Below are positions 1 through 5,560 of a stretch of 14,594 bases of DNA, one piece after another. The stretch spans positions 1 through 14,594 of the forward strand of contig CAOJFR010000027.1 in assembly GCA_948434855.1 (NCBI GenBank), given 5' to 3'. Positions within the stretch are counted from its first letter, which is position 1. The number at the start of each line of letters is the position of its first letter. The notes beneath the pieces are model-generated. The model did no database searches and was not told where the DNA came from. It saw only the letters and a program-made list of their open reading frames with translations. The stretch is from an uncultured Clostridia bacterium. GTDB lineage: Bacteria; Bacillota; Clostridia; Christensenellales; UBA1242. The position numbers were made by a program, and so were the translations under genes.

Positions 1-49
1 GATAACGACAAGGCTATTGACGAATTAAAGGTTCAACCTTTATCGTCTT

Positions 50-133
50 TGGTGCGGATGAAGGGACTTGAACCCCCACGCCTCTCGGCACAAGATCCTA
101 AGTCTTGCGTGTCTGCCATTTCACCACATCCGC
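50..133 (-). tRNA. tRNA-Leu (anticodon UAG)
   Basis: Read on the minus strand, the acceptor arms GCGGATG and CATCCGC pair perfectly. The anticodon loop CTTAGGA gives anticodon UAG, which reads CUN leucine codons. The long variable arm expected of a class II tRNA is present, and the terminal CCA is encoded (50-52). The gene has its own promoter just upstream, with almost no 5' leader. The 49 nt downstream inside the window hold a nested hairpin (GACGA/TCGTC outside, AAAGG/CCTTT inside, roughly 19-47) with no clear U-tract. Confidence 0.97.
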
Positions 134-142
134 ATGGTTTAT

Positions 143-170
143 ATTATAATTAAAATTTTGGCTTTTGCAA
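143..170 (-). promoter_or_regulatory. Promoter of tRNA-Leu(UAG)
   Basis: On the minus strand TTGCAA (165-170) is followed after 16 nt by a perfect TATAAT (143-148). Transcription would start near position 136, only a few bases before the mature tRNA 5' end. The same TTGCAA-16-TATAAT arrangement precedes tRNA-Lys. Confidence 0.75.
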
Positions 171-233
171 GCAGTTTTATTAATTTTACCATTTTAATTT
201 TAAGTTTTTTATTTTCATCTTAAATTATAAAAT

Positions 234-260
234 AAAAAACAGCATTTATGCTGTTTTTTT
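234..260. terminator. Rho-independent terminator after the 663-residue protein gene
   Basis: CAGCAT (240-245) and ATGCTG (248-253) form a tight stem, flanked by an A-run on the left and a T-run on the right, so the hairpin could work in both directions. It begins right at the stop codon of the minus-strand gene and would end that transcript. Confidence 0.85.
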
Positions 261-2250
261 AATATCCTCTATAATAAAGATCTTTTTCTTTTACGAGTTC
301 ATTTAATTTTTCAGTTTGTTCTTTAATTGTTTTTGAAGTATATTTATATTTTTCACCTGTGCTATTGCAAAAATCTGTTAGGGAAATTGCAAAGCAGTTT
401 AAAGTATATTCAAATAAAATTTTTTGGTCTCTATCACTTAGCTTTTTGGCAAACTTGTTTATTCCAAGTTCACCAAGCTTGTCAGCAACATTTTCTGCCC
501 ATGCTTCTTTTTGCAAAACAGTTGATAACTTTTCGCAAATAAATTTTTGAGCCTTTATTGCATATTGCTCAAACTTTCCAAGCTTTAATGAAACATCTCT
601 AAGAGAGGTGTAATGATAATCTATCATTGTTTTATTGAAAATAAATTTATGTTCTTCACTGAGAATTTCTGCAAATTTCTGTAAAAATTCTATTCCACCA
701 TTCTCTGATATAAAAGCCTGACAGTCTTTTTTTCGCTTTTGCAAGTCATCAAGTTTTTCCATTAAGCCTTCTCTTATTGAGCCAAAGCCGTTTTTTCCGG
801 TTTCGGCTCTATTTAAAAGCTTTAAAGTTTTTGAATTGGAGTTTGGATCTAGGCTTAGATAATAATTATTTAATACAATTTTTTGAACATCTGTTATAAG
901 TTTAGATAAATCCTCAAGCTCTTCTTTTCCACCAAATTTTTCATAAAGTTTATTTATTTCTATTTGCTTATCTATGATGTAGTTTAGCTTGCTACAAATG
1001 CTACTTTCTGTGCTATAAATATATTGATAGTTTGTGTCGCCAAGTTCTTGTGCTAAGGTCTCGGCTGATTTTCCGCTTGGCGTTAAAATATTTTCTTCTA
1101 ATATTTTAATTTGATCCTCTGAAATGAAAGGGTAGAGATATTTGGCAAATAATTGCTTTTTTCCTTCTAAGGTGCTTGGGTTAATTTCTGGCTCAAAGCT
1201 TGCAAGTTTTTTTATGTATGGAACAAGTGTTGTTGAAATATTGCTATATCTTTGAGCGGTTTTATATAATTTTGAATTATAGTTAGCTATGAGTTCATCT
1301 TCATTTTTTTGTGATAGCTCATAAAAAATTTGATAAAAGTGGATTTTTCTTGATGATATGCTGCTAAGACTAAGTCCAGTTTCTCTTGAAATTTGATTTA
1401 GTGACTTTTTATCACCAAAATAAGCTTCAGCAAATTCTTGATGTATTGTTGGCATTGCTGATAAAACTTTTCTGAGTTTGTCCGCAGGAATTTTTAGTCT
1501 ATAGCCACTTAATTTTGGATTTTGCAAAGCTTCGCTTAAGTTTTTATTTACACGAATTATCTTATTTAAATTTTCTATTAATAATTCATTTTCAGAAATA
1601 ATTTCGTTTTCACTAATTTTTAAAGATTTAGACAGTTGAGAAATTTTTTGAGGCAGGTAAGAAAGAGTATAATTTACTAAAATTTCGTGTTGATTTTCAT
1701 TTAAAGTATTTGCATAGTTATTAAAAATAAAGTCTCTTCCGCCAGATTCATTAATAATATTATCTATTTCAAGTTTTTTTGGATACATTTTTTCTAGCAA
1801 ATCAAACACTTCATATTCAAAGTTATCAATTACGTCATAGGTTATTCCCACAGCTTTTTTTATTTCTTCGCTATTTGGGTTTAAAACAAGCATATAGTTT
1901 AGCAGGATATTGCGATGGGGTTCTGGCATGGCATTTGCTAAAGAATTTAAAGATTCATTTCCACCATAATGATTTATTAAATATTCTATTTGTTGTTTTC
2001 TTGAGAGCTGATTTTGTGCAATTTCAATAATTTTTTCACATTCTTTTATAACAGTTGTTGCACTGAGACCTAAACCACCACAAATATAGCTTGAAGATCT
2101 ATTGTTTTTGCTTAAAAATTCATTAAAAATCATGAGTTGTGTTCTTGAAATATATGGCAAAAAATCTTGCTTAAGATTTAGTTCTTCAAGCAGTTTGTTT
2201 AAACGATTTTGCAACTCAGTGCGTTTTAATTGAAGTTCTGATTCTTTCAT
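259..2250 (-). CDS. Large helical repeat protein with about eight degenerate sigma-region-4/HTH-like repeats
   Basis: I do not recognise a named family for this 663-residue protein. It appears to be built from about eight degenerate units of 60-75 residues, at roughly 25-78, 88-155, 164-230, 255-312, 363-428, 436-503, 512-576 and 588-650. The best units begin with a GG-turn (GGNES, GGRD, GGKEE, GGIEF). They continue with a helix such as LSEEHKFIFN or LNENQHEILVNYTLS, and end in a segment resembling helix-turn-helix (SLNQISRETGLSLSSISS at 283-300). The pattern 'L..LP..hr.il..Y.l....s..eia..lgis...v' recalls sigma-70 region 4. The protein is lysine- and glutamate-rich, with no signal peptide or membrane segment. 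The start is supported by AAGGA six bases before the ATG. It stands alone between terminators. A nucleic-acid-binding or scaffold role is inference. Confidence 0.85.
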   Translation of the reverse strand: MKESELQLKRTELQNRLNKLLEELNLKQDFLPYISRTQLMIFNEFLSKNNRSSSYICGGLGLSATTVIKECEKIIEIAQNQLSRKQQIEYLINHYGGNESLNSLANAMPEPHRNILLNYMLVLNPNSEEIKKAVGITYDVIDNFEYEVFDLLEKMYPKKLEIDNIINESGGRDFIFNNYANTLNENQHEILVNYTLSYLPQKISQLSKSLKISENEIISENELLIENLNKIIRVNKNLSEALQNPKLSGYRLKIPADKLRKVLSAMPTIHQEFAEAYFGDKKSLNQISRETGLSLSSISSRKIHFYQIFYELSQKNEDELIANYNSKLYKTAQRYSNISTTLVPYIKKLASFEPEINPSTLEGKKQLFAKYLYPFISEDQIKILEENILTPSGKSAETLAQELGDTNYQYIYSTESSICSKLNYIIDKQIEINKLYEKFGGKEELEDLSKLITDVQKIVLNNYYLSLDPNSNSKTLKLLNRAETGKNGFGSIREGLMEKLDDLQKRKKDCQAFISENGGIEFLQKFAEILSEEHKFIFNKTMIDYHYTSLRDVSLKLGKFEQYAIKAQKFICEKLSTVLQKEAWAENVADKLGELGINKFAKKLSDRDQKILFEYTLNCFAISLTDFCNSTGEKYKYTSKTIKEQTEKLNELVKEKDLYYRGY

Positions 2251-2330
2251 AATTCCTTTTATTTTTAATAAATTTTTTTAATCTATATAAAATTTTATTA
2301 GTGTTTGAAAGTTATTTTTATTTTTAAGTG

Positions 2331-2342
2331 GAGTTTAAACTC
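2331..2342. promoter_or_regulatory. 12-bp perfect palindrome upstream of the repeat-protein gene
   Basis: GAGTTTAAACTC is a perfect palindrome about 80 bp upstream of the start codon of the 663-residue gene. It could be an operator, but no regulator is identified and it may be chance in AT-rich DNA. Confidence 0.25.
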
Positions 2343-2435
2343 TTAATAATTTAATTATTATAAATTAGCTTTTTTTTTCTGCTGTTTTTAAATAGCTAAT
2401 TATAACTCTTTTCATGACATTTATCCCTTGCTTAT

Positions 2436-2464
2436 ACTTTACCAAATTTTTTTATTAAAGTCAA
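2436..2464 (-). promoter_or_regulatory. Possible promoter of the 663-residue repeat-protein gene
   Basis: On the minus strand TTGACT (2459-2464) is followed after 17 nt by TAAAGT (2436-2441). If used, it leaves a 5' leader of about 180 nt containing a tiny 16-codon ORF (2365-2415). The -10 match is mediocre. Confidence 0.35.
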
Positions 2465-2556
2465 TGTTGAATTTTTAAAGTTATTATAGTCGTTAGGGTG
2501 AAAAGCTTTAATATTATATTAGTGTGTGGGGATGATGTGGATGAGTGAAGGCATGA

Positions 2557-2580
2557 GAAAAAGGGCTTTCGCCCTTTTTT
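2557..2580. terminator. Terminator in outer repeat unit
   Basis: AAAAAGGGC (2558-2566), loop TTTC and GCCCTTTTT (2571-2579) form a strong bidirectional terminator. It is the third in series downstream of tRNA-Lys. Confidence 0.8.
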
Positions 2581-2703
2581 GATTGGTGGCACATGAGGGA
2601 GTCGTAAGGAGCGGAGCGACGGAATAGCGAGCGTCCATTTACTAAACTGCAAGCTTAGCGAGCGTCACATCATTTCGTTATCACGGATGAGTGAAGGCAT
2701 AAG

Positions 2704-2726
2704 AAAAAGGGCCTTCGCCCTTTTTT
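2704..2726. terminator. Terminator in middle repeat unit
   Basis: AAAAAGGGC (2704-2712), loop CTTC and GCCCTTTTT (2717-2725) form a strong stem with A- and T-runs. It is the second of three near-identical terminators. Confidence 0.8.
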
Positions 2727-2847
2727 GATTGGTGGCACATGAGGGAGTCGTAAGGAGCGGAGCGACGGAATAGCGAGCGTCCATTTACTAAACTGCAAGC
2801 TTAGCGAGCGTCACATAATTCGTTTTCACGGATGAGTAAAGGCATAA

Positions 2848-2870
2848 GAAAAAGGGCTTTCGCCCTTCTT
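2848..2870 (-). terminator. Terminator of tRNA-Lys
   Basis: AAGGGC (2852-2857) pairs with GCCCTT (2862-2867). On the minus strand the stem is followed by TTTTTCTT. It lies just past the encoded CCA of tRNA-Lys, so it is the primary terminator of the tRNA cluster. Confidence 0.88.
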
Positions 2871-2874
2871 TGAT

Positions 2875-2950
2875 TGGTGGCTCATCCGGGAGTCGAACCC
2901 GGGACAACTTGATTAAAAGTCAAGTGCTCTACCATCTGAGCTAATGAACC
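2875..2950 (-). tRNA. tRNA-Lys (anticodon UUU)
   Basis: Acceptor GGTTCAT pairs with ATGAGCC through one G-U wobble. The loop CTTTTAA gives anticodon UUU, the T-loop is TTCGACT, and the CCA is encoded (2875-2877). This is the last gene of the minus-strand cluster and has its own promoter. Its 3' end is the sequence partly copied in the downstream repeat units. Confidence 0.97.
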
Positions 2951-2981
2951 ATAACTTACTTTTTAATTTACTAACATTTAC

Positions 2982-3009
2982 ATTATAATTAAATATTAAG
3001 TTTTTGCAA
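2982..3009 (-). promoter_or_regulatory. Internal promoter of tRNA-Lys
   Basis: On the minus strand TTGCAA (3004-3009) is followed after 16 nt by a perfect TATAAT (2982-2987). This matches the promoter of tRNA-Leu(UAG) in -35, spacing and -10. The start would be near 2975, about 25 nt before the tRNA. Confidence 0.7.
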
Positions 3010-3043
3010 GTGTTTTTTGTAAAATTTTGTAGCTTATTAAATT

Positions 3044-3118
3044 TGGCTGGGGTGGAAGGTTTCGAACCCTCGGATGTGGGAGTCAGAGTCCCATGCCTTA
3101 CCACTTGGCGACACCCCA
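3044..3118 (-). tRNA. tRNA-Gln (anticodon CUG)
   Basis: Acceptor TGGGGTG/CACCCCA, anticodon stem TGGGA/TCCCA with loop CTCTGAC giving CUG, discriminator G, and encoded CCA (3044-3046). The acceptor arms match the neighbouring tRNA-Gln(UUG) almost exactly, so the pair probably arose by duplication. Confidence 0.95.
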
Positions 3119-3151
3119 ATGCTTCTTGTTTGTTCCAACCCAAAATTAAAT

Positions 3152-3226
3152 TGGCTGGGGTAGCTGGATTCGAACCAACGAATGACAGAGTCAAAGTCTG
3201 TTGCCTTACCGCTTGGCTATACCCCA
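3152..3226 (-). tRNA. tRNA-Gln (anticodon UUG)
   Basis: Acceptor TGGGGTA/TACCCCA, anticodon loop CTTTGAC giving UUG, and encoded CCA (3152-3154). It lies 33 nt from tRNA-Gln(CUG) and is co-oriented with it. Confidence 0.95.
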
Positions 3227-3236
3227 AAGTTTTGTG

Positions 3237-3314
3237 TGGGGTGGGAAGTGGGATTTGAACCCACGACCTCAAGATCCACAATCTTGCGCTCTAACCAACT
3301 GCGCTATACCCACC
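3237..3314 (-). tRNA. tRNA-His (anticodon GUG)
   Basis: Anticodon loop TTGTGGA gives GUG. The acceptor has eight positions, with the extra 5' G opposite C73 that marks histidine tRNAs, and CCA is encoded (3237-3239). One acceptor position reads T-T and looks mismatched. Confidence 0.95.
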
Positions 3315-3318
3315 ATAA

Positions 3319-3395
3319 TGGTGTGTCTTGAGGGATTCGAACCCCCGACCCTCGCCTTAGAAGGGCGATGCTCTATCCAGCTGAGCTAAAGACAC
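3319..3395 (-). tRNA. tRNA-Arg (anticodon UCU)
   Basis: Acceptor GTGTCTT/AAGACAC pairs perfectly. The anticodon loop CTTCTAA gives UCU for AGA codons, and CCA is encoded (3319-3321). AGA is a frequent arginine codon in the window's genes. Confidence 0.96.
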
Positions 3396-3411
3396 AAGTG
3401 AAATAAATAAA

Positions 3412-3485
3412 TGGAGCGGGTGATGGGAATCGGACCCACGCAACCAGCTTGGAAGGCTGACGCTCTACCATTGAGCTACACCCGC
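3412..3485 (-). tRNA. tRNA-Gly (anticodon UCC)
   Basis: Acceptor GCGGGTG/CACCCGC pairs perfectly. The anticodon loop CTTCCAA gives UCC, and the 3' end is discriminator T followed by encoded CCA (3412-3414). It is the first gene of the minus-strand cluster, just behind the main promoter. Confidence 0.96.
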
Positions 3486-3504
3486 ATATAAATTTCACTC
3501 CATT

Positions 3505-3533
3505 ATGTTAGCATAAAATTATTTTGGTGTCAA
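3505..3533 (-). promoter_or_regulatory. Main promoter of the six-tRNA cluster
   Basis: On the minus strand a perfect TTGACA (3528-3533) is followed after 17 nt by TAACAT (3505-3510), with an upstream TGC forming an extended -10. Transcription would start near 3498, about 13 nt before tRNA-Gly. Confidence 0.85.
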
Positions 3534-3584
3534 TAAAATTTCTAATTTTGTTGAAATTTCTAAATATTTAATTATTTTAATTCA

Positions 3585-3613
3585 TTGCATTTTTACTATT
3601 AATTATATATAAT
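3585..3613 (+). promoter_or_regulatory. Promoter of tRNA-Leu(CAG)
   Basis: TTGCAT (3585-3590), a 17-nt spacer, then a perfect TATAAT (3608-3613). The start would be near 3620, about 37 nt before the tRNA. It diverges from the tRNA cluster promoter. Confidence 0.8.
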
Positions 3614-3656
3614 AAAATTATGAAATTTTGAAATGGGTTTCATAACTAATTATTAT

Positions 3657-3742
3657 GCTGATGTGGCGAAATGGCAGACGCGCAAGGTTCAGGTCCTTGT
3701 GAGAGTAATCTCATGCAGGTTCAAGTCCTGTCATCAGCACCA
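3657..3742 (+). tRNA. tRNA-Leu (anticodon CAG)
   Basis: Acceptor GCTGATG/CATCAGC, anticodon loop TTCAGGT giving CAG, a long class II variable arm, and encoded CCA (3740-3742). Its last 21 nt are copied exactly at 3876-3896, downstream of it. Confidence 0.96.
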
Positions 3743-3966
3743 AATTCATTTGCAAAAAGTTTGCAAACTCACTCTGCTTGATGACAGTTTTCACCGAACG
3801 CGTGACGCTCGCTAAAAAAGCGGGGTCAGAAAAAATACGCTCGCTATTCCGTCGCAAATATAAGTTTGCTCCTTACAAGTCCTGTCATCAGCACCAAATT
3901 CGTTTGCAAAAAGTTTGCAAACTCACTCTGCTTGATGACAGTTTTCACCGAACGCGTGACGCTCGC
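3722..3966 (+). repeat. tRNA-Leu-associated repeat: two 91-nt copies around a GC-rich core
   Basis: Copy A (3722-3812) and copy B (3876-3966) differ at one of 91 positions. Copy A begins inside the T-loop of the functional tRNA-Leu(CAG), and copy B begins with the same tRNA 3' end without the rest of the tRNA. Between them lies a 63-bp core with ACGCTCGCTATTCCGTCGC (3837-3855) and GCTCCTTAC (3868-3876). GTGACGCTCGC closes each copy (3802-3812 and 3956-3966). The same core words occur in the units behind tRNA-Lys. Each copy contains the TTTGCAA/TTGCAAA hairpin and a TGATGACAG complement of the tRNA 3' end. Confidence 0.9.
3728..3791 (+). other. Inverted complement and nested hairpin overlapping the tRNA-Leu(CAG) 3' end
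   Basis: CTGTCATCA inside the tRNA (3728-3736) is perfectly complementary to TGATGACAG downstream (3779-3787), which TTTT follows. Between them TTTGCAA pairs with TTGCAAA. The whole could act as a terminator or as a fold that competes with the tRNA acceptor stem. The element is repeated at 3882-3941 in copy B. Confidence 0.55.
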
Positions 3967-4016
3967 AATAAAAGCAAATTTAGTTGTTTTTGTAATTTTA
4001 AACTCTGGAGAATTAT

Positions 4017-4343
4017 ATGATTTATGAATTAAGACGTTAAGAAGTTGCTGAAGGAAGAATGAATGAACTTCATGAAAGATTTGAAAAACATACAATAAGA
4101 TTATTTGAGAAATTTGGAATTAAGCCAATTGCTTTTTGGACTTCTGTTAATTTAGAAGAAAAAAACTATTTAACATATTTGTTGGAGTTTGAAAGTCTTG
4201 ATGCTCAAAGAGAGGCTTGGAATAAATTTATGAGGGATGAAGAAAGAATAAAAATCTGGCAAAAGAGTAACGAAAATGGTAAACTTGTTTTGAATATAGA
4301 AAGTAAAACTCTGCAGCCAACTGACTATTCTATGATGAAATAA
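4017..4343 (+). pseudogene. NIPSNAP family protein gene interrupted by an in-frame TAA at codon 8
   Basis: The frame from ATG 4017 reads MIYELRR, stop (TAA, 4038-4040), EVAEGRMNELHERFEKHT and onward, which is the usual N-terminus and length (about 108 residues) of NIPSNAP proteins. These are small dimeric alpha/beta-barrel proteins of uncertain bacterial function. The TAA sits where a tyrosine codon would be expected, so one base change explains it. TGGAG seven bases before ATG 4017 shows that this was the original start. Translation could restart at ATG 4059 (94 residues), which has AAGGA only three bases upstream, but that product lacks the first beta strand. The body is intact (LFEKFGIKPIAFWTSV, final PTDYS), so the mutation is recent, tolerated or a sequencing error. 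It begins about 50 bp past the tRNA-Leu repeat. Confidence 0.8.
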
Positions 4344-4401
4344 GTTATGTAAGGATAAGTTATGGTTTTAGTTATTGAAATTGCTGATATATTGTTATAG
4401 C

Positions 4402-4407
4402 TATAAT
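4402..4407 (+). promoter_or_regulatory. Possible -10 box for the guanylate-kinase-like gene
   Basis: A perfect TATAAT stands 69 nt before ATG 4477. No good -35 lies at the right spacing (TTGCTG is 15 nt upstream). The region also holds a 12-codon mini-ORF (4362-4400) with AAGGA before its ATG. Confidence 0.35.
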
Positions 4408-4476
4408 TATATTTTGAGTTTATTAAAAAAAATAAATCTACTAAAAACTGAAGTTAAAATTTATTTGGAGAGTGTT

Positions 4477-5283
4477 ATGAAACAAGGTTTGATTGTCTGT
4501 TTTTGTGGACCTTCACAAAGTGGAAAAGATTATATTATGAAGTCTATTTATGATGCTTTGAAAAGTGATATGGATTGCAAATGTGTGACAGCTTATAAAT
4601 TTAGAGAACATAGAGTTGATGATCCAGATTATATTAAATGTGTTAATGAGGACACATTTAAATTATCAGAAAGTGATAGTTTAAGTTTTATGTATGGTGA
4701 CCAAAGAGTTGCTTATTCTAAGTCTGAAATAGAGCAGGCGATTTTACAAGGAAAGATTGCTTTTATTGCAACTTGTTTGCCTGAACTTGCCGAAGAAATA
4801 AAAGCCTTATTTGGAAATAATTGTTTAAATATTTTTATTCGTAGACACACTCCTAGTGAAAAATCTATGTCAGAAATTGAAACCACTAGGTATGGTGGTC
4901 AGTTATCTAAATGGAAAAATAATATAACAGAAAGTGCACAAGAGACAGCACAAAAGCGAATGAAACTTTTTGAAAAAATGAAACCAATTTATCAAAGATT
5001 TATGTCAAGCTATTCTGGTGCAGATTTTATTATAAAAAATTTTTATACATTTTTTAATGGAGAATGGGATTCTTCTATAGATAAAAAAATTAAAAGTGAT
5101 ATTGATAATGCAAGGCTTGAAATAGCAAAAGTTTATAAAACAATAAATGGTAGTGGAGAGCATTGCCTTGATTGGAGAAAAGATAAAAGTTTGTTATGCA
5201 CTGAAAAAGAGAGAAAAGCTGATTGTTGTAATTTAAGTGAAGATTGGATGAATTATTTGAATGAAAAAGAATTAATGAATTAA
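4477..5283 (+). CDS. Guanylate-kinase-like P-loop protein
   Basis: 268 residues. The Walker A motif GPSQSGKD (residues 11-18) and the following order of segments match guanylate kinase and PhnN. There is a DDPDYIKCVNEDTF stretch (48-61), like the nucleotide-monophosphate-binding region. FMYGDQRVAYSKSEIEQAI comes next (71-89), then a strand and NIFIRRHTPSEK (118-129). The first TxRxxR motif of true guanylate kinases is degenerate here (TAYKFREHR), and about 100 extra C-terminal residues with a cysteine cluster (CLDWRKDK, LLCTEKERKADCC) have no counterpart. A substrate other than GMP is therefore likely. The start at 4477 is chosen because GGAGAG lies five bases upstream and the P-loop then falls at the N-terminus as usual; the in-frame upstream extension to 4375 is not family-like. 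Confidence 0.8.
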   Translation: MKQGLIVCFCGPSQSGKDYIMKSIYDALKSDMDCKCVTAYKFREHRVDDPDYIKCVNEDTFKLSESDSLSFMYGDQRVAYSKSEIEQAILQGKIAFIATCLPELAEEIKALFGNNCLNIFIRRHTPSEKSMSEIETTRYGGQLSKWKNNITESAQETAQKRMKLFEKMKPIYQRFMSSYSGADFIIKNFYTFFNGEWDSSIDKKIKSDIDNARLEIAKVYKTINGSGEHCLDWRKDKSLLCTEKERKADCCNLSEDWMNYLNEKELMN

Positions 5284-5314
5284 TTTAATCTTAATAGATA
5301 TTTCATAAAAAACG

Positions 5315-5354
5315 CAAATTTTTATAAAATTAGGTGAAATTCATTAAAAATTTG
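5315..5354. repeat. Inverted repeat between the kinase-like gene and the SNF2 gene
   Basis: CAAATTTTTA (5315-5324) and TAAAAATTTG (5345-5354) form a perfect 10-bp inverted repeat with a 20-nt loop. It lacks a clear U-tract, so a terminator role is uncertain. The rest of this 256-bp gap is AT-rich spacer plus the SNF2 promoter. Confidence 0.35.
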
Positions 5355-5506
5355 TTAATTTATGCGAATTTTTATTATTAAAACTTCAGTTTATATTTAA
5401 ATATATATATTAATAAATAATTTATTTTGTTTAATCACATGGACTTTTCCATATGATATTTTTATCTTATTAAAAATTTATATTAGGTTCAAACAATGCT
5501 TAAAAC

Positions 5507-5535
5507 TTGCTAAATATTTTTAAACTTGCTATAAT
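5507..5535 (+). promoter_or_regulatory. Promoter of the SNF2 helicase gene
   Basis: TTGCTA (5507-5512), a 17-nt spacer ending in TGC, then a perfect TATAAT (5530-5535), giving an extended -10. Transcription would start near 5542, which excludes the in-frame ATG at 5540 as a start codon. Confidence 0.85.
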
Positions 5536-5560
5536 ATAAATGTATTGTTGGAGGAGATTT

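Larger units (their letters stand above)
2539..2874 (-). repeat. Tandem tRNA-Lys-associated repeat units
   Basis: Two full units (2539-2684, 146 bp; 2685-2829, 145 bp) are nearly identical, and a third partial unit (2830-2874) runs into the real tRNA-Lys gene. Read on the minus strand, each unit holds a stem-loop terminator, the word CTCATCC, and then GTGACGCTCGCTAA, ACGCTCGCTATTCCGTCGC and GCTCCTTAC. It then ends in a truncated tRNA 3' end, CGACTCCC through CCACCA (2584-2604 and 2730-2750). That fragment matches tRNA-Lys from the T-loop onward except for three acceptor-region substitutions, which both copies share. The core is far richer in GC than the surroundings. The gene-free remainder upstream, 2251-2538, is plain AT-rich DNA. 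Confidence 0.9.

Noticed and set aside
1..150. Open frame on the plus strand from position 1 through the tRNA-Leu gene.
   Set aside because: It is an antisense reading of the tRNA, a common false ORF; no start or ribosome binding site lies in the window.
2365..2415. Minus-strand 16-codon ORF (MKRVIISYLKTAEKKS) with AAGGG upstream, a possible leader peptide.
   Set aside because: Too short to support, with no attenuator structure or codon bias that fits.
2539..2874. Possible CRISPR array.
   Set aside because: Units of about 145 bp that are nearly identical throughout, with no unique spacers and no cas genes.
2913..3389. Several ORFs across the tRNA cluster with repeated phrases such as GFEP.
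   Set aside because: They are translations of conserved tRNA T-arms on either strand, not proteins.
3633..4095. ORFs of 60-83 codons covering tRNA-Leu(CAG) and the repeat.
   Set aside because: They read through the tRNA and the duplicated DNA; the two plus-strand ones share residues only because the DNA is duplicated.
4017..4343. TAA reassigned or read through in the NIPSNAP gene.
   Set aside because: TAA ends many other genes here, and no recoding signal is visible next to it.
4362..4400. 12-codon ORF with AAGGA at good spacing.
   Set aside because: Probably chance in a leader region; nothing else supports it.
5540..5560. Longer start of the SNF2 protein at ATG 5540.
   Set aside because: It lies at or before the predicted transcription start, and the later ATG has a strong GGAGG.
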